A stretch of DNA of 64,000 bases from Ciona savignyi (Eukaryota; Chordata; Ascidiacea; Phlebobranchia; Cionidae): assembly GCA_000149265.1 (NCBI GenBank), contig CH002886.1:300129-364128 (forward strand), written 5' to 3'. Numbering within the stretch: the first letter of the stretch is position 1; each line of letters starts with the position of its first letter. The notes beneath the pieces were generated by a model that was given only the letters and a program-made list of their open reading frames with translations, ran no database searches and was not told where the DNA came from. Position numbers and translations under genes: made by a program. This document shows positions 38,513 through 50,800 of this stretch, in pieces.

Positions 38513-39414
38513 CTAAAGCTTACCTGTAGTGACGATGTTTAAACCATAGATAACAACCTACACACCGAAGACAGAGAAACTTTTGACTTGGCTGAACATT
38601 TCGTTTACGCAAACATGTGTCGTCACAGCAAAGAGTTACTTATTTAAATAAAGTAATGTTTCTGGGAAGTTTTTGAAAAACATTTGAAGACAAACGTGGT
38701 TCAAGTAATCTGACTTAATTTATGTAATATTTTGTAATCAATTATTAAGGTGTGAGGGCTCCTGCTAACATGTATGTCTGTTAGTTTCCTCCTGCCTTTT
38801 CGTTTGTAAGAAGAAGGGGAATTTTATTAGCGAAACCAATCGAAACCAACCAAAATTCGGATAGGTGCACGTGTAGGTCGGTTAGGCTGTCTAACATTCT
38901 TAAGTTTTAGCCCCACTGCAACATTTGGTCCTGTTTAAATGCGCTTGGAAATACATCCAGTAAGTTATTACACCGTTGTAATTTATTTTTATTAATATAA
39001 TTTTTCTAATTTCTCTCAAATATTTAGCGAATTGAAACTTGCAATTTCAAAATTTCGACTTTCTTTAATATTTAACAGTATGCAGTTTACGCTCCAAAAC
39101 TAAATTTACTTTATTTCCCCCGACCATGCATTACTACTACTTAATCTCGGTATTCGTAATACCATTTTCGTATTACACCTCAGACACCTCCGTTCTAATA
39201 ACAGGTAATACCATGCTTCCTGGTAAAAACTAAGCATTTTAGTTTTACCGTTTAGTTATACGTGTAAACAACATTCTGTTTGATGCAGTTATCTCGGAAT
39301 TGATGAAGAAAACAAACAGTACAAACATATGCTGCATAAATGTTTTGGCATGCGGGAACTACACTCCAATTATACAGGAAATAACCAAAGAATTTTTTAT
39401 TAGTTTTATTGGAT

Positions 39415-39570
39415 AGAACATTTAATCTTATGTGAATGTAAAACGCAAGATGTGGTATCACACCAGACAACAGATTATCTTGCGTACACCGTCAGGTCAC
39501 CGAATCGGCTGCAGTAGGTTGTGCAAGTGTGATTGAGACTTTTCTTCAGATTTAGTAAAATAAATAATTT
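39415..39570 (-). repeat. SINE-like repeat, family A, body copy
   Basis: On the minus strand it has diverged versions of the blocks GCAGCCGATTCGGTGACC, CTGACGGTGTACGCAAG and GATAATCTG. It lacks the tRNA-like head. Confidence 0.5.
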
Positions 39571-39799
39571 TTGGAAAATACGATAAACTGCTTAATCTGG
39601 CTGCAAAACAATAAATAAGGGAAACCGAAAAAAACAGCTTGATTCTCGCAAGTTGTTCGGATGTAACACATTCACCGTGACGCGGTGCAGAGCAAAATAG
39701 CGGTACGACATTAGTCCCTCAATTTTACTTAGAAGAGAAGAGAACCATGACGATGGGCCTGTAGCAAATTGCCATGATGTGTATTGCATGTATTTATAA

Positions 39800-39995
39800 C
39801 AATATAGTCATTGATGTATAATGTTTTATATGATTGAGACGCTCCTTTGGTGTTAATTCAACCCATTAATCCACTAGGTTCAGGCGATGTCCGCGTTATA
39901 CCTTCCTCATGGCACTTAAGTCACCGGTAGGTTTCGAACACCATCTATCGATTGCCTTTACGCGGCGGGCGCTGTTACATATTAAGCTATCTATG
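39800..39995 (-). repeat. SINE-like repeat, family A, copy with tRNA-like head
   Basis: Minus strand: an A-box-like segment near 39,985, the B box GGTGTTCGAAACCTACC (about 39,925-39,941), then GCGGACATCGCC and AGTGGATTAATGGG, the same order as in the 29-kb element. The distal body is missing. Confidence 0.6.
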
Positions 39996-42064
39996 GCGTC
40001 GATTTAATTGTTTTTGTTTTTTGTTTGCCGTTATTAATAAAACAAAATTATAAAAAAAATGAAAAGTTTAGATTAGTTATAACAAATAATATCTACCGCC
40101 AATTGGCTTAATTGAAGGGATCCGGTAATCGTTTGTATATTATCGGTCCAGGCGAGAGTTTTCATGTCGTGATTTTACCGGAAAATATTTCTGGTGGGTA
40201 TGGGAACTTTTTTCTTTGGACTAGAATCATCATTCATTTTCTATTGGTTTTAGCTGTTTAGCTCTTGTATATATGCGGTAATAGTGTATAATATCCATGT
40301 ACAATTACATGTATGAATAATATGATTCATGACATTTCCCGTGGTAACTTGGGGTATGAAGGCTCTGTTTGTCCCGTTTTTACTACTTATTTTTGCAATA
40401 CAAAGTTCAATTTAATTTTGAGTAAATATAAATACATGTCCCGAAATATTGGATTTTTTAAAAAAGAATCGGCTCAGAAGAATTTGCAAAATGGCTTCAT
40501 GCTCATATTTTTCGGCCCGTCGGAAATTTTCCTTGCGCAATTAAGAACTTGCCTTTTTAAATATAAACCATGCATGCTGACTGAATATAAACCATGCATG
40601 CTGTTCTATACCTTTAATACTGGAATTAGTTTGATCACTAGTTTCAGTATAATTGGATATCTGGGGATTTCCCGATAAAGGGTTAAAGATAAGCCTTGCT
40701 AAACTGTGGTATTTGATTGGTAAACTGTGACAGAAACCTAAATAGACTAAAATTCTGGGCAGCGGCAATAAATCCAATAAACAAGTGGGCCGACATCAAC
40801 AAAATCTTTTTAATTGTATTTTGTAAACGACATTTCAATCGATCCAAATCAAACGCAAAGGTATAGAAATGTTTATCTGCCAATTTCAAAGATGAAAAAT
40901 TGCGAAAAATCTTTATTTTAGGAAAAACAACTTTGTCGAGTTAAGACTGAAATAGAACGCAGTTCACAATAAAATGTTAGCGTAATGTAATTCACAAAAT
41001 AATAATCCCTCTACCATTTTTTAAAACATAATAAATAAATGTACGTACATTAAACCGCATTATAATATAACAAATTTAAAGTTATTTTTTAATGGTGTTC
41101 AAAAAAGTTCTTAAAAATAAATTTATCATGACTCAGAATTTATTGATGCATAGTATTTATAAACTTAGTAGAAACTTTTCATTTATAGAACCTACAACAT
41201 AATTTATTAATAATATTACCAAAGTAACATTAACCATGGTAGATTAATTGAATATTATTGAACTGGGATTAGCTATGATCTCAGCATCACTAGATCTTGT
41301 CGGTTTGTTGTTTTGTATACTGTGCGTATATGAGTCGATCATGTTAACCATTTGTCCAGGTTCTTAACTTCAGAGATGTTAGAAGTTTTTGATTGATCTG
41401 GTTTCGAAACAAAACCTTATATTTCCCTGTTTATTTTTCTTAACGAACAACAATTCTTTCCATAAATGTATAGAAACGGCTTTTCACCAATTCCGTTTCG
41501 TGAAAAATGGTGCGATCCGATGTGAACATGCAATTCGATGTTTTTATTTGCACAAAATGTTTTTATTTGCCCTTTCTGTCGATATTTTCTGCTTACTGCA
41601 GAAACATAGAGAAAACTGTCAAAATGTTTTACAAAAAGTGCCTGTTTTCAGGTTGGTTTCACTTTCAGGCTTAGTTCGTTGGTATCTACAATATTTGTTT
41701 CCCGCGGTTTTATTTCAAATTTATCTAACATCGCGTCATTTTCATCTATCCTAACCTAACCGACACATTTCGTCATATTACAACCTGTTTAGGTTTTAAT
41801 CTACAAAGGTAAAAAGAAAAACATGAAAAATGTAAAACCTTTTTGCATATAACACAATATTTATTTTGCTCATTCGATTTTGAATTATCAGTACACTGTA
41901 TTTAATTTGGTGGTAAAGGATAAATTACAATAAATAATTACTCAATACAGCCTAGCATATGGTTTGCTGTAATGCTGAACAATACCGAGTGTTATATTTA
42001 ATATTCTAATTTCGTGTGTACCAGCAATATCCAAATCAAACGCTTTTCAACAATCGTTTCAAGT

Positions 42065-43547
42065 TTACTCTTCTTCCTGTCCGTGGGTGATGACGTAGCA
42101 CAATGCTTTGTAATCCAGATTACCAGCGACATCTATCGGTGCGATTTCGAACATTTGTTCAACCTAGAAATAAAACAGTTTAGTTTCATCGCAATTAATA
42201 GTCTTAAATTAAGTTTAGTAGTGCAAGTCGAAGTTATAGAGCATTGCTTTTGATACAACATGTTTTGTTAAATGTTAATGCAGTTCAAAATCTAAAATAA
42301 CATAGAATAGTAAGAGAAACCGTTACTAAAATATTTTAACCAAGAAAATTTACTCGACCCAAGAAAATGATTCCTGGTGACATTTAAGTTTATTTAACTC
42401 AATAAGAACGTGGTGATCTAAGCAGTGGGTCACAATAACACGGTAGTTTTAGTTCTTCTTACCTCTTCTTTGGAGAATTTGTCGACTTGTGTCATCAGGA
42501 GTTGAGACAAACTGCGATTGGAAAGTTTTGTTAGTTCGATTAATCATATAAACTCTTTTATAATTAATCATTAAATACGACTATAGTCCTGCACCTATCA
42601 CAATATCACTTACTAGTCTTTGTGGATAACTCCTTTCTGTTCCGGGTCCAGAAGTTTGAAAGCTTGGACGATCACGTCTTCAGAATCGGTTCCTACAAAA
42701 CATAATGTTAGCAAGATGCGATGCATGTGAATGTGTGGATAATACCATGTAGTTTATCAGCCATCATGTTGAGGAAGACGGTAAAGTTGATCGCTGATGG
42801 GGCTTCAAGTACCATGGCATCAAGTTTGTCCATGCTGACGTCTCGGATTCCTGCATAGGAATTATCGAAACACATGAAGTGATTTGAATATTAGCCGAGC
42901 TATTAAACTTACCTAAAGCAGCATATGTGTCTTTCAAGTCGATTTTATTGATGAAGCCATCTCTGTTCTGGTCCATAATAGAGAAAGCCTGAATAAACAC
43001 GTTATTAAAGGCAAGTTCTAAAGCAGGGGTTCCCAACCTTTTTTAGTGTCGGGGCCAAATTTCAAATTTTAGAATACATATGGAGCCGCATCAAAACACT
43101 CATGAAAACACACTGCTTTAAGAAAACAGTGACGTAACAATAGCAGCCTTTTCACAACTTTCCTTGCCTCTAATCTTAACTATGAAGTAAAAACTTTTTT
43201 CCCAGCCTTCAAACTAAGCAAGGGTAATTTTAGAATACTAATTTTATTTTTTTTATTATTAAAATCAGATTTTTCTAATATTTTTAGGTTTTTTTTAAGA
43301 TCAATGAGAGCCGCAAGAAGCCTAGCTGGGAGCCGCGGTTGGGAATCACTGTTCTAAAGAAAGATATAAATTGAACAAACCTCTTTGAATTCCTGAATCT
43401 TGTTTTGGTCAAACATAGAGAAAGCATTGGATGTGGATTTCTGGGCTTTCTTGCCTCCTTCCTTCTTTGATTTGCGTCCACCGGCCTGCATATGCAAATT
43501 TATATTATTCAAATCTGACATACTAAGCATTGCATTAAACTTGCCAT
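42065..43547 (-). CDS. Mrlc: Muscle myosin regulatory light chain, copy 5
   Basis: Exons 43547-43545 (ATG), 43485-43381, 42988-42913, 42850-42746, 42692-42614, 42511-42463 and 42163-42065 give 171 residues, the same protein as copy 2 apart from at most a few residues. Two oddities. The first donor is ATG followed by gcaagt, a GC splice donor, whereas the otherwise matching junction of copy 3 is gtaagt. Intron 2 is enlarged to 392 bases by a hAT-type insertion, whereas the same intron in copies 2-4 is about 55 bases. The TATA box is 88 bases upstream of the ATG, with the promoter block shared with copy 3. Confidence 0.92.
43024..43351. mobile_element. Non-autonomous hAT element in intron 2 of MRLC copy 5
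   Basis: 328 bases flanked by an 8-base target duplication, ttctaaag, at 43016-43023 and 43352-43359. Terminal inverted repeats are CAGGGGTTCCCAACC at the left and the complement of GGTTGGGAATCACTG at the right, the classic hAT end pattern. No transposase frame inside. Copies 3 and 4 show the empty site: their intron 2 reads directly through the corresponding position. Confidence 0.9.
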
Positions 43548-43634
43548 TGTTGATAGTTTTCCTTGTCTGGTAAAGATGCTAAAACAGATAAGTTGCAGGA
43601 CTTGAATGTGATGCAAAGAGAGTTGCAAGCGGGG

Positions 43635-43684
43635 TTTATATAGCATGATTACCAGGTCAGGGTGGTAATGCGGCTGTCAATACC
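43635..43684 (-). promoter_or_regulatory. TATA box and conserved proximal promoter of MRLC copy 5
   Basis: TATATAAA on the minus strand (43635-43642), 88 bases upstream of the ATG. The adjoining block is shared with copy 3 with few mismatches (plus strand: atgattaccaggtca, gGGTGGTAAtgcggctgtc, atacc). CAGCTG occurs just upstream at about 43,697. Confidence 0.55.
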
Positions 43685-45937
43685 TTGACTCGATTTCAGC
43701 TGTTATCACTTGTTATCAACACCGATGAATAAATCTATGATTTCTTGCTGTGAGACGGTTTCTTCCGAAGTTAATAGAAAGAAAAATGTAAAGACTATTT
43801 TATCCGACTAACATCCTAATGTCTTACTAACATTAGTTTTACTTACATTAGTTTCAATGCACATTTTGTTTAAATAAGTAAAGATTATTTTACTTTAAGG
43901 AGCACAACTTAGGAGCTGTGAAATATTTTAACCAGGAGGCCCGATGTAATATGACTGTTACCCGTGTGATAGTTCACGAATTCGAGATATATTTTGCCCG
44001 GGTGATAACCAACTCGCGTTTACATATTCGTATTTGATTGTGCAGTTCAAACCAATACAAGGAAGAACTGTTGCTTCTTAAACGACCACCCTAAATATTA
44101 ATTTTTATTAGCCTATTACAGGAAATCTCAAGTAAAAGTTCTTTTCTATTTCGTAGATTTTTTGCGTTGGAATACATTTTCTTGAAAAATGATTTCGAAG
44201 TATAATTACAAACATGTGTTAAAGCAGTTGTTTATTTTTCGCACTTGAAATAAGTATGCAATACAAGGAAACTACAAAGAACAGATGTGTTTTTGACTGG
44301 GTGTCTCTAGTGCAAAGAATGCTCTTGTGATAAGAATTCGCTTCTGTCATGCAATCGACTTTCTGGTCGATCTTGTCATGGACTGCAGTGGCTTTCTGTA
44401 GCCGATCTCAAAAATAAATTCAAACCTGTGTAGGACACAGTTATATATAAGATATTTATATTTAAACCCGTGAATGGGAAATTTAGGAACACATAATACT
44501 CAGATTACTTTTGTAACACATCAAGGTGCATTCTCACATGGGTAACCGTCGGATTACCATGTGCTTACCACTTGGTTAACGGAGCTATTGCAGTGTGCTG
44601 TATATGATTGACACGCTACTTCAGTTTTAGTAGAATGCAAACTGCTGTGCCCTGACATACAACATGGCCGGACACGTGTTTCGTTATAGGCCGCGTCCAT
44701 ACACACGCGCTCGCCAGCTTTTTTTCCCACCAGCTATATCACGCGAGCTTATGCAACTGTAAAGAAGCGAAGACCTGTCCGTCAACTCACGACCGCGCGC
44801 TGGTGTGTGTTGACCTTAGAATATTAATCCAGTAATCCATCCGCGGGCGATATGTGGTTTGTTATATTTATAACATATATTTATAACAACCGAACTTACT
44901 TTTTCTCATTTTTCTTGCGTAATTCTTGCCGGGAAATGACCCTTCTTGTTGGTAAAGGATTTGGTTCCTTCGCTCCACGGTCGACCTGCAGGTGTATTAC
45001 ATCTTATACCACTACTCTGTGGGTACGAGGTACATATTTTTAATTAAACAAATTTATCAACCAAATTGGTGTTAGTTTTTACCGCTGTTACCCATTAGAA
45101 TCATTTTAAAACAGTAATTTGATCATTTCAACAGCAAGATTACAAACTACATTGTGTCTTGTGGTTTGGTTATTTTATATTTAATAGGTGGGAGTTTTTA
45201 AAACTTGAATTTTACGCTTGGGAAACTTTTACTAATTTCTTTCAGAATTAACGCTAAACAAATACTGTACCAAAAGTAAAAGTTTTATTTATAGTGTATC
45301 ATTGATTTCCATTGGATTAGACCATTAACTGTTCCCTTTTTATTTTTTCGAAAGCCCCCCAAAAAGTAGAGACGACCCGACCCGACATTGCATTAAAAAT
45401 GAAATGCGACCGCAAGGTATTTTATCATCACCATACATGGATTTTAATAGTTACCGCGTTTTCATCAGGTAATCCATATTTGGAAGGTTGGTGGGAACTT
45501 TGCACGAATTTCCACTTGACGTGCTGCGTGTTCAGTCTTCGTTCCTTCGCTGCTGAGTGCTTTCCTCGGACATACCTTAACTGCTCTTCTTGCCTTTTAA
45601 TAAATCGATAATGAATCAACGTATTTCGCCAGGATGCTCGAATAATTGTCAAATGCCAAAGCACCTACCAACAATGTCCAGAAACCCGATGGGTTCAAGG
45701 TTCGATACTTTTATTTGCCATCAAATTGCGTTGCGACAAGGTTGAAAATTAGATCGACGCTGTCTATTAAAACTAAATTTCCTGCAGTCCGTATTATGCA
45801 CGTGGTATTTTACGATTGACCATGTTAGTATTTGTCTTTACACGCGATTAAACATGAGGTAATTTATAGTCTATGACCGATAACATGCAATTATCAATAA
45901 ATTTTACTCAACCCTATATACTTGAGCACATTCTTGA
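43685..45937. other. Intergenic region upstream of MRLC copy 5
   Basis: Contains a minus-strand family A repeat at about 44,450-44,650 and a GC-rich patch at 44,680-44,825 with imperfect inverted ends (see findings). No supported gene. Confidence 0.5.
44450..44650 (-). repeat. SINE-like repeat, family A, body copy
   Basis: Minus strand: CTGCAATAGCTCCGTTAACC, AGTGGTAAGCACATGGTAAT and ACGGTTACCCATGTGAG, colinear with the 29-kb and 32.7-kb copies. The head is absent. Confidence 0.55.
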
Positions 45938-47447
45938 TCACCTTTTGATTGCATCTTGTATTGCTCTTGCTTTATTTCGGCTTTTATTGTTCCTCTCTGC
46001 CTTCTTTTTAATCTGAAAATCCTCCAACATAGTATAGAACCTCTCCTTTCTCGCCTTGTGCCATTTCTCGTCCAAATAAACAGAGATCATCTGTTGGTAT
46101 CTCGACGACTGTTTTTTACTTGTCAATCTAAAATGGTACTATAGTTTAATTTGTTTATGAATTAAATAATTTGACAAACTTACAGTAAAGTTTGCCGCTT
46201 TGGTTGAAGGGTGGGACGGTAGCTAATGCTGCTCGCCGCTCGTTGCGACACCACTTCCGTAATGCGACTTGTGGTTTCTTCGGTTTTGGGCCGCTGCCGT
46301 GGACTGCGAAGCTTTCCTTGACTTTTAAACCCCTTTCTGGAGGCTTTATCATCCGGGGAGTCTTTTAATTCCTCCTTTTGACTGTCACCTTTATTTAAAG
46401 TTAAATTATTTCGTTTAATTGAGATTTTATTTTGTGGGTGAACATTTTCATCAATTGTTTTCATCGAGGTCGTTTTCTTTAAAATAGATTTCACTGCCTT
46501 TGTTATGTTGGTTTTGCTGACTTCGTTCGTTTCCACTTTGAACGAAGATTTGCTTTGTTGCTTAGTCTCGTTTGTATGGAGTGTTTGTAATGTTTGGCGC
46601 GTGACGTTGCTCGGTTCTTGCTTGGCTTGTCCGAAGTGGTTGCCGTTTACGATAATCCGATCGTCGTCGAAATTCGATGAAGTTTGTTCTTGAATCTTCG
46701 CGCAATCGATTTCCCTCTTCACTTCACGCCTCATCTTTTTGCCGCCTCCTTTCTGCCTTTGCCGCTTCTTAGTTGCCAACTCTTCGAAATTGGGATCAGC
46801 TAGTGTTTCAACCAATACGTTGCTGTGATGATGATGCGTCAAACGTTCGGCTTCCGATGACCCTTCGTCCGACTTATCGTTCATCAGCCGCGGTTTGCGC
46901 TTCGATGTCTTGATCTTTGAAATCCTAGGTTGTCGGGCAAATTCGTCGTAGCTCTTCTCTGCCAGTCCAACTGTCAGAGGTGTTTTGGTAAATTGTTTCT
47001 TTTGCTCGCCGCAACCAGGATTTCTACAACCTCCGGGATCTATTGTCGGTAAGTTCGTTTCATCTATTGTCGTCGTTTTCTTCCTGTGCCTCGGTCTTGA
47101 CCTACGAAGAAAAGCTATAACACACAAGTCATTTGGTTGGGTGGGTGAATGTGGTGGGGATATCCACATAGAAAATTAGCTTAATCGAGTGCGTATGCAG
47201 GATTATAAACTCACCTGCGCATCTGCCTTTCTGTTGCGCTTTCCTCTGATGACGTAACATCATTGGTAGATGATGTAGGACGTATCTTGGGAAGCTTCCT
47301 CGTGTTGTGCAGCCGTCTCATTCCCCCTGCATGTGACACCCATGAGTTGTCGGCCCTTGTGGTAGAGATATCGGGCAATTGCTGGACGACGCCGACTTTC
47401 TTGTTTTCGCCACAAAGACTTCCAATATTCGATGTCTTCATTTGCAT
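45938..47447 (-). CDS. Lysine/serine-rich disordered protein, function unknown (gene B)
   Basis: Three exons, 47447-47215, 47101-46184 and 46127-45938, join in frame (phases 2 and 2) to give 446 residues. I do not recognise the family. The middle exon is rich in Lys, Arg, Ser, Thr and Gln, with several basic clusters (RSRPRHRKK, KKRQRQKGGGKKMRREVKR) suggesting a nuclear or cytoskeletal protein. The C-terminal exon (SRYQQMISVYLDEKWHKARK, then ERFYTMLEDF) looks helical and basic. The long open middle exon (918 bases) and the clean splice joins support a real gene. The N-terminus is uncertain: an overlapping frame starting at an ATG at 47451 (MNANEDIEYWKSLWRKQE) also looks protein-like but ends soon. 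The start lies 103 bases after the stop of the next gene upstream. Confidence 0.7.
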
Positions 47448-47549
47448 TCATTTCGCATTTGTAACTAGTAATAATGAACACCTAGAATCGACTAAACTGC
47501 TAGATCTATTCCTATGGAAACAAAGCGTATTGGATTCATTCGGCGCGAC

Positions 47550-47795
47550 TCATTGTTTATTTTGAGCTAAATTCTGAATAAAAGTATCGGCTTGACTACG
47601 CTGTAATAACATAGAGAACTCATGAATAGCCGAGCTCTTATCCCTTGTTGCTACAGTTTTCGAGGGCAGATTATCGCAGAACTTCCACTCGGCATTATAT
47701 TGTTCAACTGTATTATACATTGATTGTATTCGCTCTTGTTTTACTGCATCAATGAATAAATTTTTAATAAAAGGAAGCATTTGTTTGGTAGTCAT
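47550..47795 (-). CDS. Small protein, 81 residues, function unknown (gene A)
   Basis: A single open exon of 81 codons beginning MTTKQMLPFIKNLFIDAVKQ and ending LLQRSQADTFIQNLAQNKQ. A strong acceptor, acaatttcag, lies 25 bases upstream of the ATG (exon edge 47820), so the leader is joined to an upstream exon or to a trans-spliced leader. Balanced composition with likely alpha-helices; no signal peptide or membrane segment. No family recognised. An AATAAA overlaps the last codons. Gene B starts about 100 bases downstream on the same strand. Confidence 0.55.
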   Translation of the reverse strand: MTTKQMLPFIKNLFIDAVKQERIQSMYNTVEQYNAEWKFCDNLPSKTVATRDKSSAIHEFSMLLQRSQADTFIQNLAQNKQ

Positions 47796-47820
47796 ATTAT
47801 GATTGTTATGTTTTACCAAA

Positions 47821-50800
47821 CTGAAATTGTAAATCTAACTCTATATGGGTGCATTACATCTTGTTTATCCAGTCTGTGGAAAACGATGGTCCTGACACTG
47901 CAACTCATCACAGCACCGGAAAACCACAAGTCGAGTTGTCGAAGTTATATAAAGTGAAATTGTTATACTTCAATGATAAGGGCGTCAATAACCTTTATTT
48001 AAGTCTCCGGAAACTTCAACCAAATACTTACAAATGAGCAGTATAACACAATGAAATGCAACTCACATTATCTAGACAAAAGCAAATCGCACAGGGAAAA
48101 TATGAGGAAGCGAGACTTTTGGGCGGCAATGCATGGGCGCCAGCAGGTAAAAAAGGGGAAAATCAATTAGAGGTACATTGAAGAGTGTAAGATACCATTG
48201 TGTCATATTAAGTATATCCTATAAATTTAGATTATTACTTTAAATTAAAAATAAGCTTTCGGTGGTTATGAAGGCGACGAACTGTTGTGGCCTGGACGAT
48301 TACGCTCAACGGGTTTATCCACTAAGGCGGGCAGCCAAATGAACCCGACTAGCCATGCTCTGTGCACGGACATTAAACAGATGTCTGATTGGCCACGCAG
48401 CGTAATCTCTGATTGCTCGGCTACATAACGGACGATTCAAACGCAACAGTGATGTCAGCCGCTAGACGGCGCTCTCAAGTTATCTGCAAACTACAAATCT
48501 TGGCTGCTTGATGCGTCATGATATGAAGGCCTTATATGACGATATACAAATAATAAAAATATCTAACAACAATGTTGTATGTGGGGAATAGTAGTCTGAA
48601 TTTATAATCTGGATGCAAAGTACGTCATTTATTAAATTTAGATATAATCATGGGCCAGAAGAGAAGTTGGGAAATAGACAAATAGACTCAATGGACTCGT
48701 GAATAGCAATTCGCGACCGCCGTTACATACCGTTTTTAAATTGGGATTAGCTTTGATCATGAACTGACTAACAAAATGAAGTTATTTCTTCAATTCGGAT
48801 CAATTTTGTAACGGAATCTTAATTAACGGACAATTATAGGCGTTTAACGTTGGACTGTGGTGTTCAGGTTGGGCTGGGTAGATGTCAGGACATCGGAGGT
48901 TTAGGAGAAACTCGTCTTCTCGGAAATCTCCGGGTATTTTCCAAGTGGGCTGCACATAGGAGAGAAACTCAGTGATCGTGGAATGCAGAAAGCATATTGT
49001 GCAATTGCTTTGGTCGTTATTGTATGTAAGAGACCGTGTGGTCGAGGGTATAAGGAGGCCGGGAAGGTTTTGTATTCGATCTTCACCCTGACCACTTTCT
49101 TGCCGGCTGTGGGCAACACATTCAACGGACGTTGCCTTAATCTAAAATAGGTCGATCAAACACTCAATATATTAAAAGTATATGAAGTTATATAAAATAT
49201 ATGCAACCTGACAGTAGATGCGAAGTTATATGACGATTACTCTTGTTATATTGACACTTGATATCCCACACATGGGTATAAACATGATTATCCCGTTTCT
49301 ATATGATTATGTCGCCTTCGTTTCACTCGACCAAGGCTTCCCGGCGTATATTGCATGTTGTGCGCTGGATAGACAACAACAGAGTTGTTTTTCAGTGGGT
49401 TGTGCACTCCTGTGTCATCCTCGCGGTTCTAAGCAAGCGTAATCCCGAAACTGCTTCGACTTGAGATATTACGCGATATTAGCGTGCGTATCAAGCCCGG
49501 CAATTACCGTCTCACCGCACAACCATTATAAATATCGCTGACCGTCGGTTGGGCATTGGCTTGTCACGTTTTTAGACTCAGCAAAGGCCAATTAAAAGCT
49601 GGGCGATCTTGTATATGATGCTACATCTGCAAAACTCCAGGCGACCCGCAATTGCATGAAATTTAGCGTCACAGCGACATGCCAAAAATAGAAAAAATGC
49701 TAACCTTAATTTAAATACATTTAACAGTGTGGGATACTATCATGCTTGGAATATATTGGGTAAGTTTTATTTGTACGAAACATAGATATTCGGGAAAATC
49801 ATTGTTTGGGTCCCGGATCTCCGAATAAAAGATTGATCGTCTCCCGCCAATCTCAGTTCACCGTGATTGGCGTCGATTTATCGGAGTTGTTTTTACCTCC
49901 GTCGCTCTGATTCAGTCGCGCAGAATTCGACGCCATTTTGCGATCGAATCGAGGGATTCGGACTCGCTTCTATGTCAACAAATGGGGCGAAAAACGGGGG
50001 TAATCGGCACCCCCGGCTCACGAGATCACACGCCCGGTGCTTGAACAAATAAATCAAGCACAACGCAGACAATGACGCTATCGCTTAAGCTTTTTGTCGT
50101 TGGAATGTTTTCTTAGCTTGTTATCCGCGGTAGGCGCCGCGCTGATTGAATGACTACCTGGCTTCACGGTTTCGATTCTTCGGGGGAAAATGTTTTTGCT
50201 GTTGGATATTTACATCGGAACACAACAAACAATTAAATTGACTTCTTTTTCATTTCGAAAAATATGTTCAATGTCGAATCTATAAGTTGACGACGCAAGT
50301 AGTTTGCGCAAATCGACATTTAATATACCATCTAAGTATCATGAGCTCAAATTGAACGAGGAAGCTACTATGAGATCAAGTTGTAGCCGCTACGTCAACG
50401 TTAGTGCACGATACGTGGTGCGCCATTGTTTCCAATGGTTTAATATACACAGTAGCAGCCCTGGTGCTGGCTTGGCGCTATCACACGCCGACAAGACAAT
50501 GGGCGAGCACTCGAAGCGCCACTCCAAACCCTTGTACGTTTACACAAGTTGTAATTTCACACCGATGACCCCAGTACCCGCAGACAGCTCCCGTCACTTG
50601 ATGTTTCCTGTCGATGCCGACCACCGGTCAATCTGGACGGATTTCCAGCAATATAAACGCCCCGATGTCGGTATGATGGATGTTCATATAGCCACCTTCT
50701 GCGCGGACTGAAAACGGACATTATTAAGCTCTCATAATCTCTAGCTGCAGGCTCTGATATCCAAACGTATTGTGTGGCCCAGTCGAATACGCATCAGACG

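Larger units (their letters stand above)
38513..42064. other. Intergenic region between the lectin fragment and MRLC copy 5
   Basis: 3.5 kb with no supported gene. It holds two minus-strand family A repeats (39,415-39,570 and 39,800-39,995), an 18-base tandem duplication near 40,560-40,603 and the likely AATAAA of MRLC copy 5 at 41860-41865 (minus strand). Confidence 0.5.
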
